Source of the DNA: Pelobates cultripes
Taxonomy: Eukaryota > Chordata > Amphibia > Anura > Pelobatidae
Direction: 5' to 3'
Assembly (NCBI GenBank): GCA_933207985.1
Contig: OW240917.1
Location: 120,733,200-120,797,199 of the forward strand
DNA: 64,000 bases
Shown here: in pieces, positions 10,969-21,677 of the stretch
Numbering within the stretch: position 1 is the first letter of the stretch
How the letters are laid out: every line of letters starts with the position of its first letter
Notes under the pieces: model-generated
What the model was told of the DNA's origin: nothing
The model's database searches: none
Seen by the model: only the letters and a program-made list of their open reading frames with translations
Program-made: the position numbers and the translations under genes

Positions 10969-11174
10969 CTGATCAAGTGGAATATGCTTCACAAGGCCAC
11001 TGACAACAGTGCGAGGTGCAGGTTCTCCTACGTCCACCTCTTCCACATATAGAGAGTCAGCATCTGGATGTTTCTTGGCAGAGATGATGCGGCCAACGCG
11101 GAGATCCAAGCGAGAGACATTTACTTCTCTAGCATCGTCATCAGCAGGCGCTGTTTTCTTTTCTTTCTTTTCAC
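10969..11174 (-). CDS. aimp1: aimp1 coding exon 5 (lysine-rich linker and start of the OB-fold tRNA-binding domain)
   Basis: 206 bp. It completes a glycine codon shared with exon 4 and ends in phase 0 at the donor TCAG|GTATTG; the acceptor is TATAG|GTGAAAAG. It encodes a short basic/acidic linker (GEKKEKK then a DDD cluster), followed from about residue 151 by the EMAP II-like tRNA-binding domain with LDLRVGRIISAKKHPDADS and YVEEVDVGEPAPRTVVSGL. This is almost identical to vertebrate AIMP1. The heptapeptide RVGRIIS (159-165) corresponds to the EMAP II segment linked to chemotactic activity in mammals (family knowledge). The linker is where mammalian p43 is cleaved to release EMAP II, but the frog linker differs and no cleavage can be inferred from sequence. 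A plausible but non-homologous open frame runs on past the donor. Confidence 0.97.
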
Positions 11175-12384
11175 CTATACATGAGAGGAAATTAAATAAT
11201 AGTCACGTCCACATAGTCCATAGATAAAATGCAAAGATATCTTCAAATTATTTTGAATGATATTTCACCAGTTATTTTATAAAACAAGGTTAAGCTATAA
11301 CTAAAACTTTAGAAGGAATTCTGCCATTCACAACATTTGTAGACACATTCTATACATTATGTTGAAGAAATCTCCAGCTAATTTATGGCTTTAAATATAA
11401 AGTTACTTGAAGACCACGTATGACACATTCAATAATTGCTGGAATCGGATACACATACTAGTGGACGTGGCTGCCTAATGCTAAACAACACACATGGATA
11501 GGTTGGAGGCAGGCAATAGTGCAGACCCCATATTAACTTACAGCAACAACCTCTATAGGGTTTTCTGAAACATGCTCAACAGTGATCTGGGTGTCATGCC
11601 CACTCTGTTTTAGTCCTGCAGCCGGTGCTTGGTCACCTAAATGGCGACTAGGGTACTATAGCTCTTTTTGTTTTCACTATAGTATTAAGTATACATTTTT
11701 ATATTCCTAATGTTACAGCGTTCCTTTAACTTGAATATATATGTATATTCTTTCACATCCTTGCTGTGAGTGAATCATCTCACTTCTTACTGTGGTGCTT
11801 TATAAAGCATCACAAGTGGATCCAATACTTACTTCTTCAGTTTGCTCCATTATTGTACTTGTGAGTGAGCAGTCTATGCCTCCAGTAGACATATGCCAAT
11901 CAAAAGGAGTAGTAAGCGTGGTCTGTTTCCTAATAAGTGCCTGTGACGAAAGCCCCTGTACCCCTGGCTTGTGTAAGGGCTTGGAGACCAGCCTCCTTTC
12001 CACAGACTATGGACCCTATCCTAGGAACTCTGTGCTAGATTTGAGCATGGCCGCGACCCAGTGGAACTTTAAAGTAACTTTAAAGTTGGGCTGGTTATCT
12101 CCAGTCCTGGCACTTTTTGGACATAGGGAAGGTAAGGTTAGGGGTAGGAGTAGCTACCCAGGGATCTATGGTTTGTAGGGATGCTCTGTTGGGAAAGGGG
12201 GTTTTGGAGATCAGATTCCCTGGTGCCCTGAGAACACAGCAGTGGAGAAATATCAGCCTACACAGAGTAGTCCCATGGAGGGAACTGGATGCCACTCAGC
12301 ATACAATGACAGCTTATACCGATTCAATAAGCTGCCAGGGTCATGTGGGAGCAATAAGAATAGTTTTAGCACTATAGTATCAGC
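11175..12384 (-). other. Intron 4, proximal part: mostly unassigned
   Basis: A degraded MITE-like piece may lie at about 11530-11730 (ends resembling ...attcctaatgttacagcgttcctttaac). Open frames at 11792-12377 do not resemble known proteins. Confidence 0.4.
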
Positions 12385-12437
12385 AGTACATGTTACATAT
12401 ATAAAATGAGTACCATTAAAATGGGTAATAGTAACAT
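12385..12437 (+). repeat. 53-bp direct repeat, left copy
   Basis: It starts AGTACATGTTACATATATAA and matches 14713-14765 at 51 of 53 positions in the same orientation. The pair brackets the retroviral and Penelope-like relics. Confidence 0.85.
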
Positions 12438-12507
12438 ACCCTGGATGTAGGGAAAAGGTAACATCCCATCTGGAGTACTCAGTATCAGAAGCCTCAACGG
12501 GACATTC

Positions 12508-12885
12508 TGTGATGGGATTTCAGTGAGGCCCAAAATTTAGTAGGCCTAAAATCTCCATGTGGCATATACAAGTACAGGTATCTGTTAGTTACAAGTAGCT
12601 AAGATACTGTCATCAATGTACTGAGCATGTGCTGGATTTGAAAAACCACATTCCATTCTTCTAGTGCCATACTGCCTATCCATATAAAGTAATGCCGCAA
12701 ATAACGATTTGTTGATTGGTGTAAGGGTACAGATGGGGGATGAATAGCTTATAAAAAGCATGTACTCCATGTGCTCAGACATTTTGTTCAGCTGAGACCC
12801 GATTGGGGAGAATAAAGACATTTGCTTCCTGAACTGATCTGTGTCCGGACTCTGTGCGTGGCTTCTTCAGAATTCTCCTATAACA
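12508..12885 (+). mobile_element. Retroviral-type LTR (solo or 5') with leader
   Basis: A block from TGTGATGGG to ...CCTATAACA has a TATAAAAA box at 12750-12757 and an AATAAA signal at 12811-12816. These are followed by a T/G-rich U5-like stretch, then the sequence TTTCTGGTGAGACCGCCGAG directly after the terminal CA, where a tRNA primer-binding site would lie. Order and spacing fit a simple gammaretrovirus- or epsilonretrovirus-like LTR. The left boundary is uncertain. The leader appears to run to about 13070. This is an old endogenous copy. Confidence 0.6.
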
Positions 12886-13070
12886 TTTCTGGTGAGACCG
12901 CCGAGATGGTAAAATTTTACCCACCTCTCCACTGCAACACCCCTGGACCGATGCATTTAGTCTCGGGTCCATTGGGCCTTCTTCGTCCAAGAGACCATAG
13001 GCTTCTGCACAGTGGGTATTGGGGTGTCCCGTCGATGAATTCCGATCCCGGGTCCAGGAAATGAAGGTAA

Positions 13071-13805
13071 ACCCATTAGGGGTTAAATCTGTATCTGACC
13101 TTTCCCAATGGAAAGAAGAGGGGGCTGATCACCTCCTTAAGCTAAACGCACTGTAGCTAGCCCGTTTAGCATAGGGTCTGTTTGTCCGGCTGAATTCTGG
13201 TGTATATATGTTCAGTCGGATTCTGGTTTCTGGACTAGTTGATTTCTGTTGTAAATTCCGTTCACTAGATTTCGAAGTATGTTCTGATTCTAGTTTCTGG
13301 ACTGTTGAACTGTGAATGTAAAGGATCTGTGTTTAAATGCAGATACTTAAGACACTGATTATAGTGTGTGTCAGCCAGTTTCAGGTGAACCCAAGTGCTT
13401 TGATCCCCAATTCCTACCCTGTACAATCTGGCTGGTTCTTCAAAATGCCCACTCTCAGGGGGCATTGATAAATAAAACCTTGTTAAGTACCACCTCTTCC
13501 CTAGGCATCCTACTATTCGATACATGAAAAGCAATTTCTGGTAGTGGAAAACCTTGGAACATATGTGGTAATCTTAAATGGGAATGAACTTATGGGTTTA
13601 ATGATAAATATACCAATACCCTGGTATAACCACCACTGACCCTAATTGTCCAAATAGGGACTTCAACTTTTGCCCATACTGGTCATGTGAAGGTTGGGCG
13701 ACCAGGGGAAAAACAGTAGACCAAGACCTGATAATTCAGAGGTTACCTACTCCTCCTCAGTGTAAATCAATGGAGATTACTCCTGTACACATGACAGTTT
13801 CTAAC
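13071..13805 (+). other. Unassigned sequence between LTR leader and env-like relic
   Basis: No gag, protease or reverse transcriptase was recognised in 735 bp, so the provirus, if it is one element, lacks most of its interior. Short repeats of the type 'gttcagtcggattctggtttctggact' occur at about 13190-13310. Confidence 0.4.
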
Positions 13806-14260
13806 CCTCAGCAATTTATTAATAAGTTTGTGAATCTTTTCAGGTTTCCAAATTTATGGTACAGGGACAGACCCAGGAGCCATCCTATATATAGGCCTTG
13901 AAACCGAGACCCTGAATGCCAAAACTCATCAGGTATTCCATTCCTTAAATGAGGAGAAGATGAAGTTCCCCACACTGTTAAAAACCTGTTCATAAATCTG
14001 GCTGAGAGTATTGCAAGTAGTCTTAATATAACTAACTGCTTTGTATGTGGAGGTACAAATATGGGAGACCAATGGCCATTGGAAGCGAGAAAAGTATGGT
14101 TCTGAGACAAATGAGCAACAGATGCCTTCCCACTCCAGTAATCAAGCAACCATATGTGAAAAATCAGAATGCAATTAAAAACATCCATAGTCAGTCATGT
14201 ATGCTTAGCCAGGGCAGGTCCAATGTATAAAACACCTGTAAGTGTGTTGACTTGTCTAGG
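13806..14260 (+). pseudogene. Endogenous retrovirus env-like (surface subunit) relic
   Basis: One plus-strand frame, broken by several stop codons, reads with clear resemblance to the N-terminal surface region of retroviral Env proteins. It includes a Cys-x-x-Cys-Gly-Gly motif (CFVCGG, about 14037-14054) just after a predicted N-glycosylation site, and then a short Trp-containing segment. The frame has at least four in-frame stops and ends where the Penelope-like segment begins near 14276, so it cannot make a functional protein. The assignment rests on motif pattern only. The transmembrane subunit and 3' LTR were not recognised. Confidence 0.55.
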
Positions 14261-14275
14261 GCAGAAAGGGCAGAT

Positions 14276-14700
14276 CTACACCAACTGATGAAGCCACACC
14301 CGGTGAAACACGTCTTGGTACCATACTGGACATTAGTAGCAAACTTTTATTTCCATTTTATTTATTCAGTGTTTTATTAATACTTTTTTTTTTGGAACCT
14401 ATCTGATTACTGCTCCTAATTCCTGAAAGAAAATTGAAACGTTTCCAGATTACCAGCAGGGGGATTTGGATCACCCAAAAATAGATCCTAAGGACATCCA
14501 CACCGTGCCAGGTTCAGTATATGGCTCTATCCTTGTGAGTGTGTTTCAGTACAACTGATTTGTTACACGTTTTAAAGTTATCTGCACTATTATATACCTC
14601 ACTATCTTTACAGCAAAACAGTAAGAAGTATATCATTTTTGTTGCTCCACCTATTTGTGTGTTATATATGTTTAATACTTTATTGTTATTTTATTAACAC
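14276..14700 (+). mobile_element. Penelope-like element remnant (pLTR) led by a hammerhead ribozyme
   Basis: The segment opens with a hammerhead motif and continues into AT-rich sequence with 'ccttgtgagtgtgtttcag', similar in style to other such remnants in this window. Penelope-like retroelements carry type I hammerhead ribozymes in their terminal repeats (established for many animals including Xenopus). No reverse transcriptase or GIY-YIG domain is present here. The right boundary is uncertain. Confidence 0.55.
14280..14319 (+). ncRNA. Hammerhead ribozyme, type I, Penelope-like class
   Basis: All invariant core bases are present. CTGATGA lies at 14285-14291, GAA at 14305-14307, and the cleavage-site triplet GTC ends at 14314. 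Helix I is ACCAA (14280-14284) pairing with TTGGT (14315-14319). Helix III is the minimal 2-bp AC/GT (14308-14309 with 14312-14313), typical of the Penelope-type hammerhead. Helix II (14292-14304) is short: CC (14294-14295) with GG (14302-14303) and an A-T pair around one unpaired G. Predicted cleavage is after C14314. Weak helix II could lower activity. Motif and pairings are seen directly; activity is inference. Confidence 0.75.
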
Positions 14701-14712
14701 TACAGGATCAGG

Positions 14713-14765
14713 AGTACATGTTACATATATAAAATGAGTACCATTAAAAGGGGTAACAGTAACAT
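14713..14765 (+). repeat. 53-bp direct repeat, right copy
   Basis: Matches 12385-12437 with two differences, then the sequences diverge on both sides. Confidence 0.85.
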
Positions 14766-14917
14766 CAACAGGACGTGCTTGGAAACCAGAGTATATCTGC
14801 ATGCACCTTTCCTGGTTAAATACTTTATTGTTACTATTATTTTATTTATTATATATTGGGGGAACCTGCCCGACAGCCCAGGGAGAAAATCCAGAGAAAC
14901 AATTTGCAAGCACTATT

Positions 14918-15044
14918 TTTTACCCTGTAACTTTCCAGAACCCCTTAAAATCAGTACATGGGGGTACTGTTGTACTCGTGAGACATCACTGAAGACAATT
15001 ATGAGTGTTTTACAGAAGAAAAAAAAACCATAATGACTATGATA
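14918..15044 (+). repeat. Interspersed-repeat block 1 (ACCCTGTAACTTTCCAGAAC...)
   Basis: The block 'accctgtaactttccagaacccc...gtacatgggggtactgttgtactc' recurs in diverged form at 16390-16500. The two are separated by a DNA element and about 200 bp, so the original unit was probably tandem with a period near 0.3 kb. The family is unnamed. Confidence 0.6.
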
Positions 15045-15926
15045 CAGACATCCCAAGTCTCCCGTTCCGGGAGACTCCCGCATTTTGCATGTGGCTCCCT
15101 GACACCCTCATCTCGTGAATAATATCCCAGAATTCACACAAACAATCTGACATACAATGTATATCAGATTGTGTATATTGATTACCAGGACATTATACAT
15201 GATTTGTGCCCCCCTTCCTTCATATTAAGCAAGGGCTGGTGGGGTGCCGGCCCTTTAAGACCCGACTATCAGCTGGCAGGGAGGAAGTGATGTCAGCCTG
15301 TCATTTCCTTCCTGCTTCACAGAGAGCCGCACAGGAGGACTGGAGGGAGGAGGCCGCATGGAATCTGCAGAGCCACACAGCAGCATGGAGGATGTATCTG
15401 AGTGTTTGTGTCAGTGTGTGTATGTGTGTTTGTGTCAGTGCCTGCATGTATCTGTATCTGTGTTTGTGTCAGAGAGTGTGTGTATCTGTATGCCAGTGTA
15501 TCTGAGTGTTTGTGTCGATGTGTGTGTACACCTGTATGTCAGTGTGTCTGTGTGTTTGTGTGTGTATCTGGATGTCACTGTGTGTATCTGTGTGTTTGTA
15601 TCTGTATGTCACTGTGTATATCTGTGTGTGTGTGTGTGTGTGTATCTGTATGCCGGTGTATCTGAGTGTTTGTGTCGATGTGTGTGTGTACCTGTGTGTC
15701 GGTGTGTATATCTGTATGTCACTGTGTGTATCTGTGTGTTTGTCTGTGTATCTGTATATCAGTGTGTATATATGTGTGTATCTGTGTGTTTGTGTCAGTG
15801 TGCTTATCTGTATGTCAGTGTGCATCTGTGTGTTTGTGTCAGCATGTGTGTATCTATGTCAGTGTGCGTATTCGAGTGTGTGTCAGTGTGTATCAGAGTG
15901 TGTGTATCTCTGTGTCTATGTGTACC

Positions 15927-15960
<34 letters not shown>

Positions 15961-16196
15961 CCAGTGTGTACGTGTCAGTGTGTATGTAAGTGTGCCAGTA
16001 TGTGTCATGGTGTTTATCTGTGTGCCAGTGTGTGTATGTATGCATCAGTGTGCCTATCTGATGGTATATGTGTCAAGGTGTTCATACATGTTTGCGGGCT
16101 GTGTGTGGGGAGGGTGCACGCGTGCATGGGGGGCGGTGGCGCAGTAGCTGGTGAATCCACCTCCCTGCAATGCATTTTTGCAAGTTGGGATGTCTG
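15045..16196. mobile_element. Non-autonomous DNA element with CAGACATCCCAA ends
   Basis: The left end CAGACATCCCAA and right end TTGGGATGTCTG are exact 12-bp inverted repeats, flanked by ATGATA on both sides (15039-15044, 16197-16202). No transposase was seen. Most of the interior is a TG-rich minisatellite. The superfamily is unclear because the visible duplication is 6 bp and not 8 or TA. Confidence 0.7.
15380..16080 (+). repeat. TG-rich minisatellite (gtgtatctgtgtgtttgtgtcagt)
   Basis: Units of about 20-26 bp vary around GTGTATCTGTATGTCAGTGT. The 279-codon Cys/Val frame across it has repeat composition only and is not a gene. Confidence 0.95.
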
Positions 16197-16389
16197 ATGA
16201 TAGTATTTGTGAAAAGGTAGTTTTTGTGTTAAAATGAAAAAAAAAAATCTGAACACAAAATTTGAACACCCTGGTTGTTTACTTTTGCAAATGGTAAGCC
16301 ATGATGGGGAGTAATACTCATTCCTGGGCTGTCATACGGTTTCAAAGGTAACATAGGATCAGCAAACCAATCTGGCAAATTTCAATGTC

Positions 16390-16510
16390 TATAAACTGAG
16401 ATACCCTGCAACCTTCCAAAACCCCATATAACATGTACATGGTTGGTACTGTTGCACTCTTGAAACATTTTTAAACACAGTGACAGTACTATGACAGTCA
16501 CGGTTAAAAT
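16390..16510 (+). repeat. Interspersed-repeat block 2, partner of 14918-15044
   Basis: Diverged copy 'accctgcaaccttccaaaacccc...gtacatggttggtactgttgcactc'. Confidence 0.6.
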
Positions 16511-16827
16511 AGCATACAGAACTTGGAAAATAACATTACTTAATTTCTCACACTTTTTTTTTTTTTTTTAAGAGTTTTATAAAAAATGTTATTATATTTT
16601 CTATATAAAAATTTGATGTGAAATGAAAGCTCTGTTTCTCCTGAACAAAATGATATATAATAGGTGTGAGTGCGCTTACTATGAAAGAGGTGAATTATGG
16701 TTAAACAGACATATAGTTCAAATTCCAGGTTTTGTTTTGGTCAGAACTTGTACAATTGCCTCCACCCTTAAGGTGTTAAGGCAGGTAATAAAATGAGAAA
16801 AAAAAGTCATTTCAACCAAAGATATAT

Positions 16828-16918
16828 AAAAACATAGAATGTGACAACAGATAAGACCCATTTGGCCCATCTAGTCTGCCCAAATTTTAAAATACTTTCA
16901 TTAGTCCCTGGCCTTATC
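16828..16918 (+). repeat. Frog-type interspersed repeat fragment
   Basis: The text 'aacatagaatgtgacaacagataagacccatttggcccatctagtctgccc' is of a repeat style I recognise as frequent in anuran genomes. No formal family name can be given. Confidence 0.5.
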
Positions 16919-17360
16919 TTAAAGGGACACTCCAGGCACCAAGACCACTTCTGCCCATTGGAGTGGTCTGGGTGCCAACTCCCATCACTCTTAATCCTGC
17001 AAGTGTAATTATTGCAGTTTTTATAAACTGCAATAATTACCTTGCAGGGTTAAGTCCTCCTCTAGTGACTGTCTATCAGACAGCCACTAGAGGGACACCC
17101 AGGTTTTTAAAACACGAAAAGTGTTTTAAACGACGCTGGACATGCTCACGCTTTGCATGAGGACCTCCAGCGTTGTCGGAATCCTCATAGGAAAGCACGG
17201 AATAATGCGTGCAGCCATTGCCGCGCATGTGCTTTAGGTCTCCCCCATCGGCTGATGTTGGCAGGGGGAGGAGCGTGGGCGGGGCTTAACCCAGCGCAGA
17301 GGAAATCGGCGCTGGATTCAGGTAAGTCACTGAAGGGGGTTCTAACTTTAAATACTGTTT
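16919..17360 (+). mobile_element. T2/Kolobok-like MITE, right-truncated
   Basis: It begins TTAAAGGGACACTCCAGGCA. It contains the inner inverted pair GTAATTATTGCAG/CTGCAATAATTAC and GCCACTAGAG, and ends in a GC-rich part with TTCAGGTAAGTC near 17320. TTAA plus AAGGG-type ends match the T2 (Kolobok-like) MITEs known from Xenopus. The right terminus is not visible. Confidence 0.65.
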
Positions 17361-17445
17361 AAAATAACTGTGATGTTCACATTTTTAAAAGACAATAAAC
17401 ATAACATAAGAGACTGTATCAAAAGAAAACCCATTCAGAGGTTTA

Positions 17446-18076
17446 TTAAAGGATCACCATAGTGTCAGGAAAACAAAGCGGTTTTCCTGAAACTATAGTG
17501 CCCTGAGGGTGCCACCACCCTCAGGGTCCCCCTCCCATGGCACTGAAGGGGTTAAAACCCCTTCAGCCACTTACCTTAATCCAGCGCTGGGCTCCCTCGG
17601 CGCTGGTGACCTCTCCTCCCCGCCCGACGTCACTGGAGCCAAATGCGCATGCAAGGCAAGTGCCGCGCGCGCAAAGCGTCTGGACATCACCCAGACCACT
17701 TCAGCTCAATGAAGTGGTCTGGGTGCCAGGTCCCTCAGGTTTTAACTCTTCAGATGCAAACAGAAACTGCTATATTTACATTTAGGGTTAAAACAGCCTC
17801 TAGTGGCTGTCTTCCGGATAGCCACTAGAGACGCATCTGCGACGCTGGAGGCATATTATGCCTCCATCACGCAGAGCGTCCATAGGAAAGCATTGAGAAA
17901 TGCTTTCCTATGGACACTTTGAATGCGCAAGCGCGCGCACAGAACTTGCCACGCATGCGGCTCCGCTGAAGTCAGACGGGGGAGCGGACGTCGGTGGGGG
18001 ATGGGAGACTGGCGCTGGAATAAGGTAAGTTGGAGGGGGACCGCTTTGTTTTCCTGACACTATAGTGATCCTTTAA
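17446..18076. mobile_element. T2/Kolobok-like MITE, complete (631 bp with TTAA)
   Basis: TTAA bounds both ends (17446-17449, 18073-18076). Inverted termini run AGGATCAC(C/T)ATAGTGTCAGG and onward for about 33 bp with one or two mismatches. The inner halves are also inverted (CTTACCTTAATCCAGCGCTGG near 17572 versus GGCGCTGGAATAAGGTAAG near 18012). No coding frame. Confidence 0.85.
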
Positions 18077-19195
18077 GCCTCTATATTGCATCAGGAGCTC
18101 AACAGTAAAATGTAATTTGCTTAATGATACATTTTTTTCCCCAAAATTTTCGACTTACTTAAGTTTTAGAGCATCAGAAAGAATGAATAGCACAGAACAG
18201 TACTAATGAAAGCATGAAACACATGTCAAGAGTTCAAGGATGTGCCTGTGCTGCCAAGCCTGTGATACTTTAACTGTTTGTGAAATCAAAGCAGTGCCAG
18301 AAAATTAAGCTGCAGTTCTACATTTTAAAGGGGATTTTATTACAAAAAGATATGACGAACTAACTTCAAGACTCTCTCTTGCTCAGATGGGGATTTATCA
18401 AAGCTTTTTCTGACTTGTGTGCTTGGGCATCAAAATTGCCAGGCACGTCAGTTATAATCTCACATTACTTTAAGGTGCCAAAATGGGAAGAAAAAAAAAG
18501 AAAGTGGTGCTTAACAAGCCTTTATTCAAAACTTTAAAAAACACTACCTTATAAACAAAAGGCTAGCGGTTTTAGAGATGTTTGTTATGGGCCTCAGCCA
18601 AAGCAGAATTGTTTCCGTTTAGTACTACAGGTCGAACTGTAACTCAATACATACACCAGCATTTGTGCTATCTGATAGATGACAAAACCATTTGCTGTGG
18701 GGTCTCAAATGCTTTTGAAATACTACCTGCAACGATCAGAAAACAATCACTCACATCTGTCACAGCCAATTTTATAAATCAGAGGATAAAATGAAGGAGA
18801 AATGTAGATGTCACATTTGATTGTATGATTCTAGTGAATGTCACACAATTCTCTCTTTAAGACTGTGCAGCAAACCTGTTTCAGTAAAAATGCACATCCT
18901 GCTTCATGGGATTTTCAGCAGGGAAAAATATAAAAATAAAGACTTTTAATACTTTTGAAGGAAAAATATAATTAGGACTTGGGTTCCAAAGACATGTTGT
19001 TTTAGAACCTTTATTGTAAGTTCACCTAAATACTGTCTAGCTGTAGGATGTGCTGAACAGTATTTGATGGGGTATTGATATTAACAGAGCTGTATCTAGG
19101 TTACATGGCACCTGGCCAAAAATTAATTTTGGCAATTTTGGGGGGTCTCCCTCAGCACCACCCCCAATCCCTTCTGGTTAGTAAGAGAGCACGTC
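18077..19195 (-). other. Intron 4, unassigned 1.1 kb
   Basis: No repeat family, coding similarity or RNA gene was recognised. Confidence 0.5.
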
Positions 19196-19323
19196 TTGAT
19201 ATTCATATTTACATGCACATACATACATTCATATTTAGATGTTCTTACAAACATTCATACACACATGTACAAAGACACACATATTGATAAACACACTCAT
19301 GGACATATTTACATAGACACACA

Positions 19324-19653
19324 CACTCTCAGGCCTCACTTCACAATCAACTCAGTGAAGACTGCATTTACCATCCTGCAGAAACACCCATCACTCTCAG
19401 GCCTCACTTCACAATCAACTCAGTGAAGACTGCATTTACCATCCTGCAGAAACACCCATCACTCTCAGGCCTCACTTCACAATCAACTCAGTGAAGACTG
19501 CATTTACCATCCTGCAGACTCAGGCCTCACTTCACAATCAACTCAGTTGCATTTCATCCTGCAGAAACACCCATCACTCTCAGGCCTCACTTCACAATCA
19601 GCTCAGTGAAGACTGCATTTACCATCCTGCAGAAACACCCATCACTCTCAGGT
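19324..19653 (+). repeat. 68-bp tandem array
   Basis: Units start CACTCTCAGGCCTCACTTCA at 19324, 19392, 19460, about 19516 (internally shortened) and 19575, with a partial unit at 19643. Spacing is 68 bp between intact units and copies are nearly identical. A detached 40-bp piece of the unit recurs at 19974-20013. A CA/ATA-rich stretch (19196-19320) precedes the array. Confidence 0.95.
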
Positions 19654-20189
19654 ACTGACTGAAGCTTGGAAGATACTCCACCTCCCGTATTACTGGATTG
19701 CTACAAAATTCTCATGTGTTACTATAGAGTTGTTACAATTGATGCCTGTAGTTTGCCACTGTAATGTTATGTGCATGCAGTGTGTACCACTGTCATTTAA
19801 TGTTTGTGACCAATATTTCATGTAGACAGTTATTAATATTTTGGGTGATAGAATTTGATTGCTAAACTTTTCAATAGTCTATAACACATGTCTACTCTGC
19901 ACCCCTCCCTCCCCCCTCTCCTTTTCCCCTCCCCAGTCGTAAATACCTTCATTGACTGTTCTATCTCTATTCCTCAGGCCTCACTTCACAATCAACTCAG
20001 TGAAGACTGCATTTTTTTTCTCCCCACTTCCCACCCACCCAGGCTCCCCTTAAATATATAGCATGCTCCTCCAGCTGTTCGAGATTCTCACCCAATTACC
20101 TGTTCATTCCCCTAACATCTTACCAATAGCTGCTTCTCTGTTAACTCTTTCAGCCATCACCTCCAAACTTCCCCTGCTACCTTTTGTCT

Positions 20190-20395
20190 CAAATCCCCCT
20201 GGTATCCTTTAGATTGTAAGCTCAAGGGCCATCTAGCTAAGCACTTTGTATAAAGAGCTCCAATGGCTAGATATCAGCTTACGGGCAGGGCTCTCTTACC
20301 TCTTGTATTTGTTTGTGTATATTGTACGTTTCTCAACTAATTGTACAGTGCTGCGGAATCTGTGTGCGCTTTATAAATTGCAATAATAAATAAAT
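20190..20395 (+). mobile_element. LINE 3'-end fragment (Rex1/CR1/L2-like)
   Basis: The pattern 'agattgtaagctcaagggc ... ggcagggctctctt ... attgtacagtgctgcggaatctgtgtgcgctttataaat-aataataaataaa' is the same 3' end as the long LINE copy in this window, in the opposite orientation. Confidence 0.75.
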
Positions 20396-20433
20396 AATAC
20401 ATACAAAGATACAAACACTTAATATAAAAAAAA

Positions 20434-20464
<31 letters not shown>

Positions 20465-21286
20465 GACATAGTATGTATTTAACATGGAGGTCTGCCTAGC
20501 GTCTCTATTCTTATCTTGACAGGAAGAGCTGGAGTGGAGTCTCCTCCATGGAATCCACTGGGGTCCTGCTGTGATCAGTCTCAGTACACTGAAGTTCCAG
20601 CTCCCTGCTAATATGTACTATTGCCAGGCTTGAATGAGGCCATATCCTTGCTCCAGCAACAGTGCAGGGCGCGTGAATGAGTTGGGAAATCAGTAGTGTT
20701 CCCAGTAGCTCCATCAGTGCCAGCACCACAAGCGCCCACAGCACCAGAGTAGACACCTACTGCGTGGCAATTTCACAAGCACCAGTAGGCAGGTGCCTGC
20801 TCTATGCACCACACTGCAGCCTGCAACCTCCCTCCCTTAGTACGTCACTTGGTATTAAAGACACAACATGTTTACAGGGCCACTATCCATTATATGCCAC
20901 TAGCTATTGGTGAGTAAAAATTCAGCCTTGGCCAGTAAACCCAACAGTGGTGAGCAGACCATGTACCCTCCATTCTTGTAGTGGCAAGTAACTTTTAAAA
21001 CCTGTCTAGTGGAGTAAAACTTGAAATGTTAAGCCCTCACATATTTTAGTATTTATTATTGACAATGTGAAATAGACATGTTGCCACAGTTTGTAGATAT
21101 GTGATGTCAGTGAAAGATTATGCTTGAGCGGGAATGGAGTTTTGGTTACACATTCACCGAAAATGGAGCAGTACTTATGCCATCGGTGAAGTGGGTAAAG
21201 GTACATGCCCAACATGCCAGTGTCTTGAAGGAGGGTTAGGTCGAACATAAAATGGACAAAAGAAAAATGAATGGGAATCACATTCA
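20396..21286 (-). other. Intron 4 spacer with a short TA/CA microsatellite
   Basis: (TA)n(CA)n lies at 20432-20462. The rest shows nothing assignable. Confidence 0.5.
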
Positions 21287-21677
21287 TGTACTATTATTAT
21301 TGCCATTTATATAGTGCCAACAGATTCCATAGCGCTTTACAAAATTATGAGAGGGGGGATTTAACTATAAATAGGACAATTACAAGAAAACTTACAGGAA
21401 TGATAGGTTGAAGAGGACCCTGCTCAAACGAGCTTACAGTCTATAGGAGGTGGGGTATAAAACACATTAGGACAGGAAATCACAATCAAATAAGGTGGGA
21501 GTGAAGCAGAGCTGGAGGAGAGAGTAAAGTGCTGCCCTTTAGGAGAGAACAAGAGACAGGTATGTGAGGTAGAGCTTACTTTGGGAGGCCATAAGCTTTC
21601 ATAAAGAGATGGGTTTTAAGGCACTTCTTAAACAATTGAAGACTAGGGGAGAGTCTGACGGCGGTAGGTAGGCTATT

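Noticed and set aside
15358..16197. 279-codon Cys/Val-rich open frame and its overlapping shadows
   Set aside because: It is a translation of a TG-rich minisatellite. All frames are open because the repeat lacks stops.
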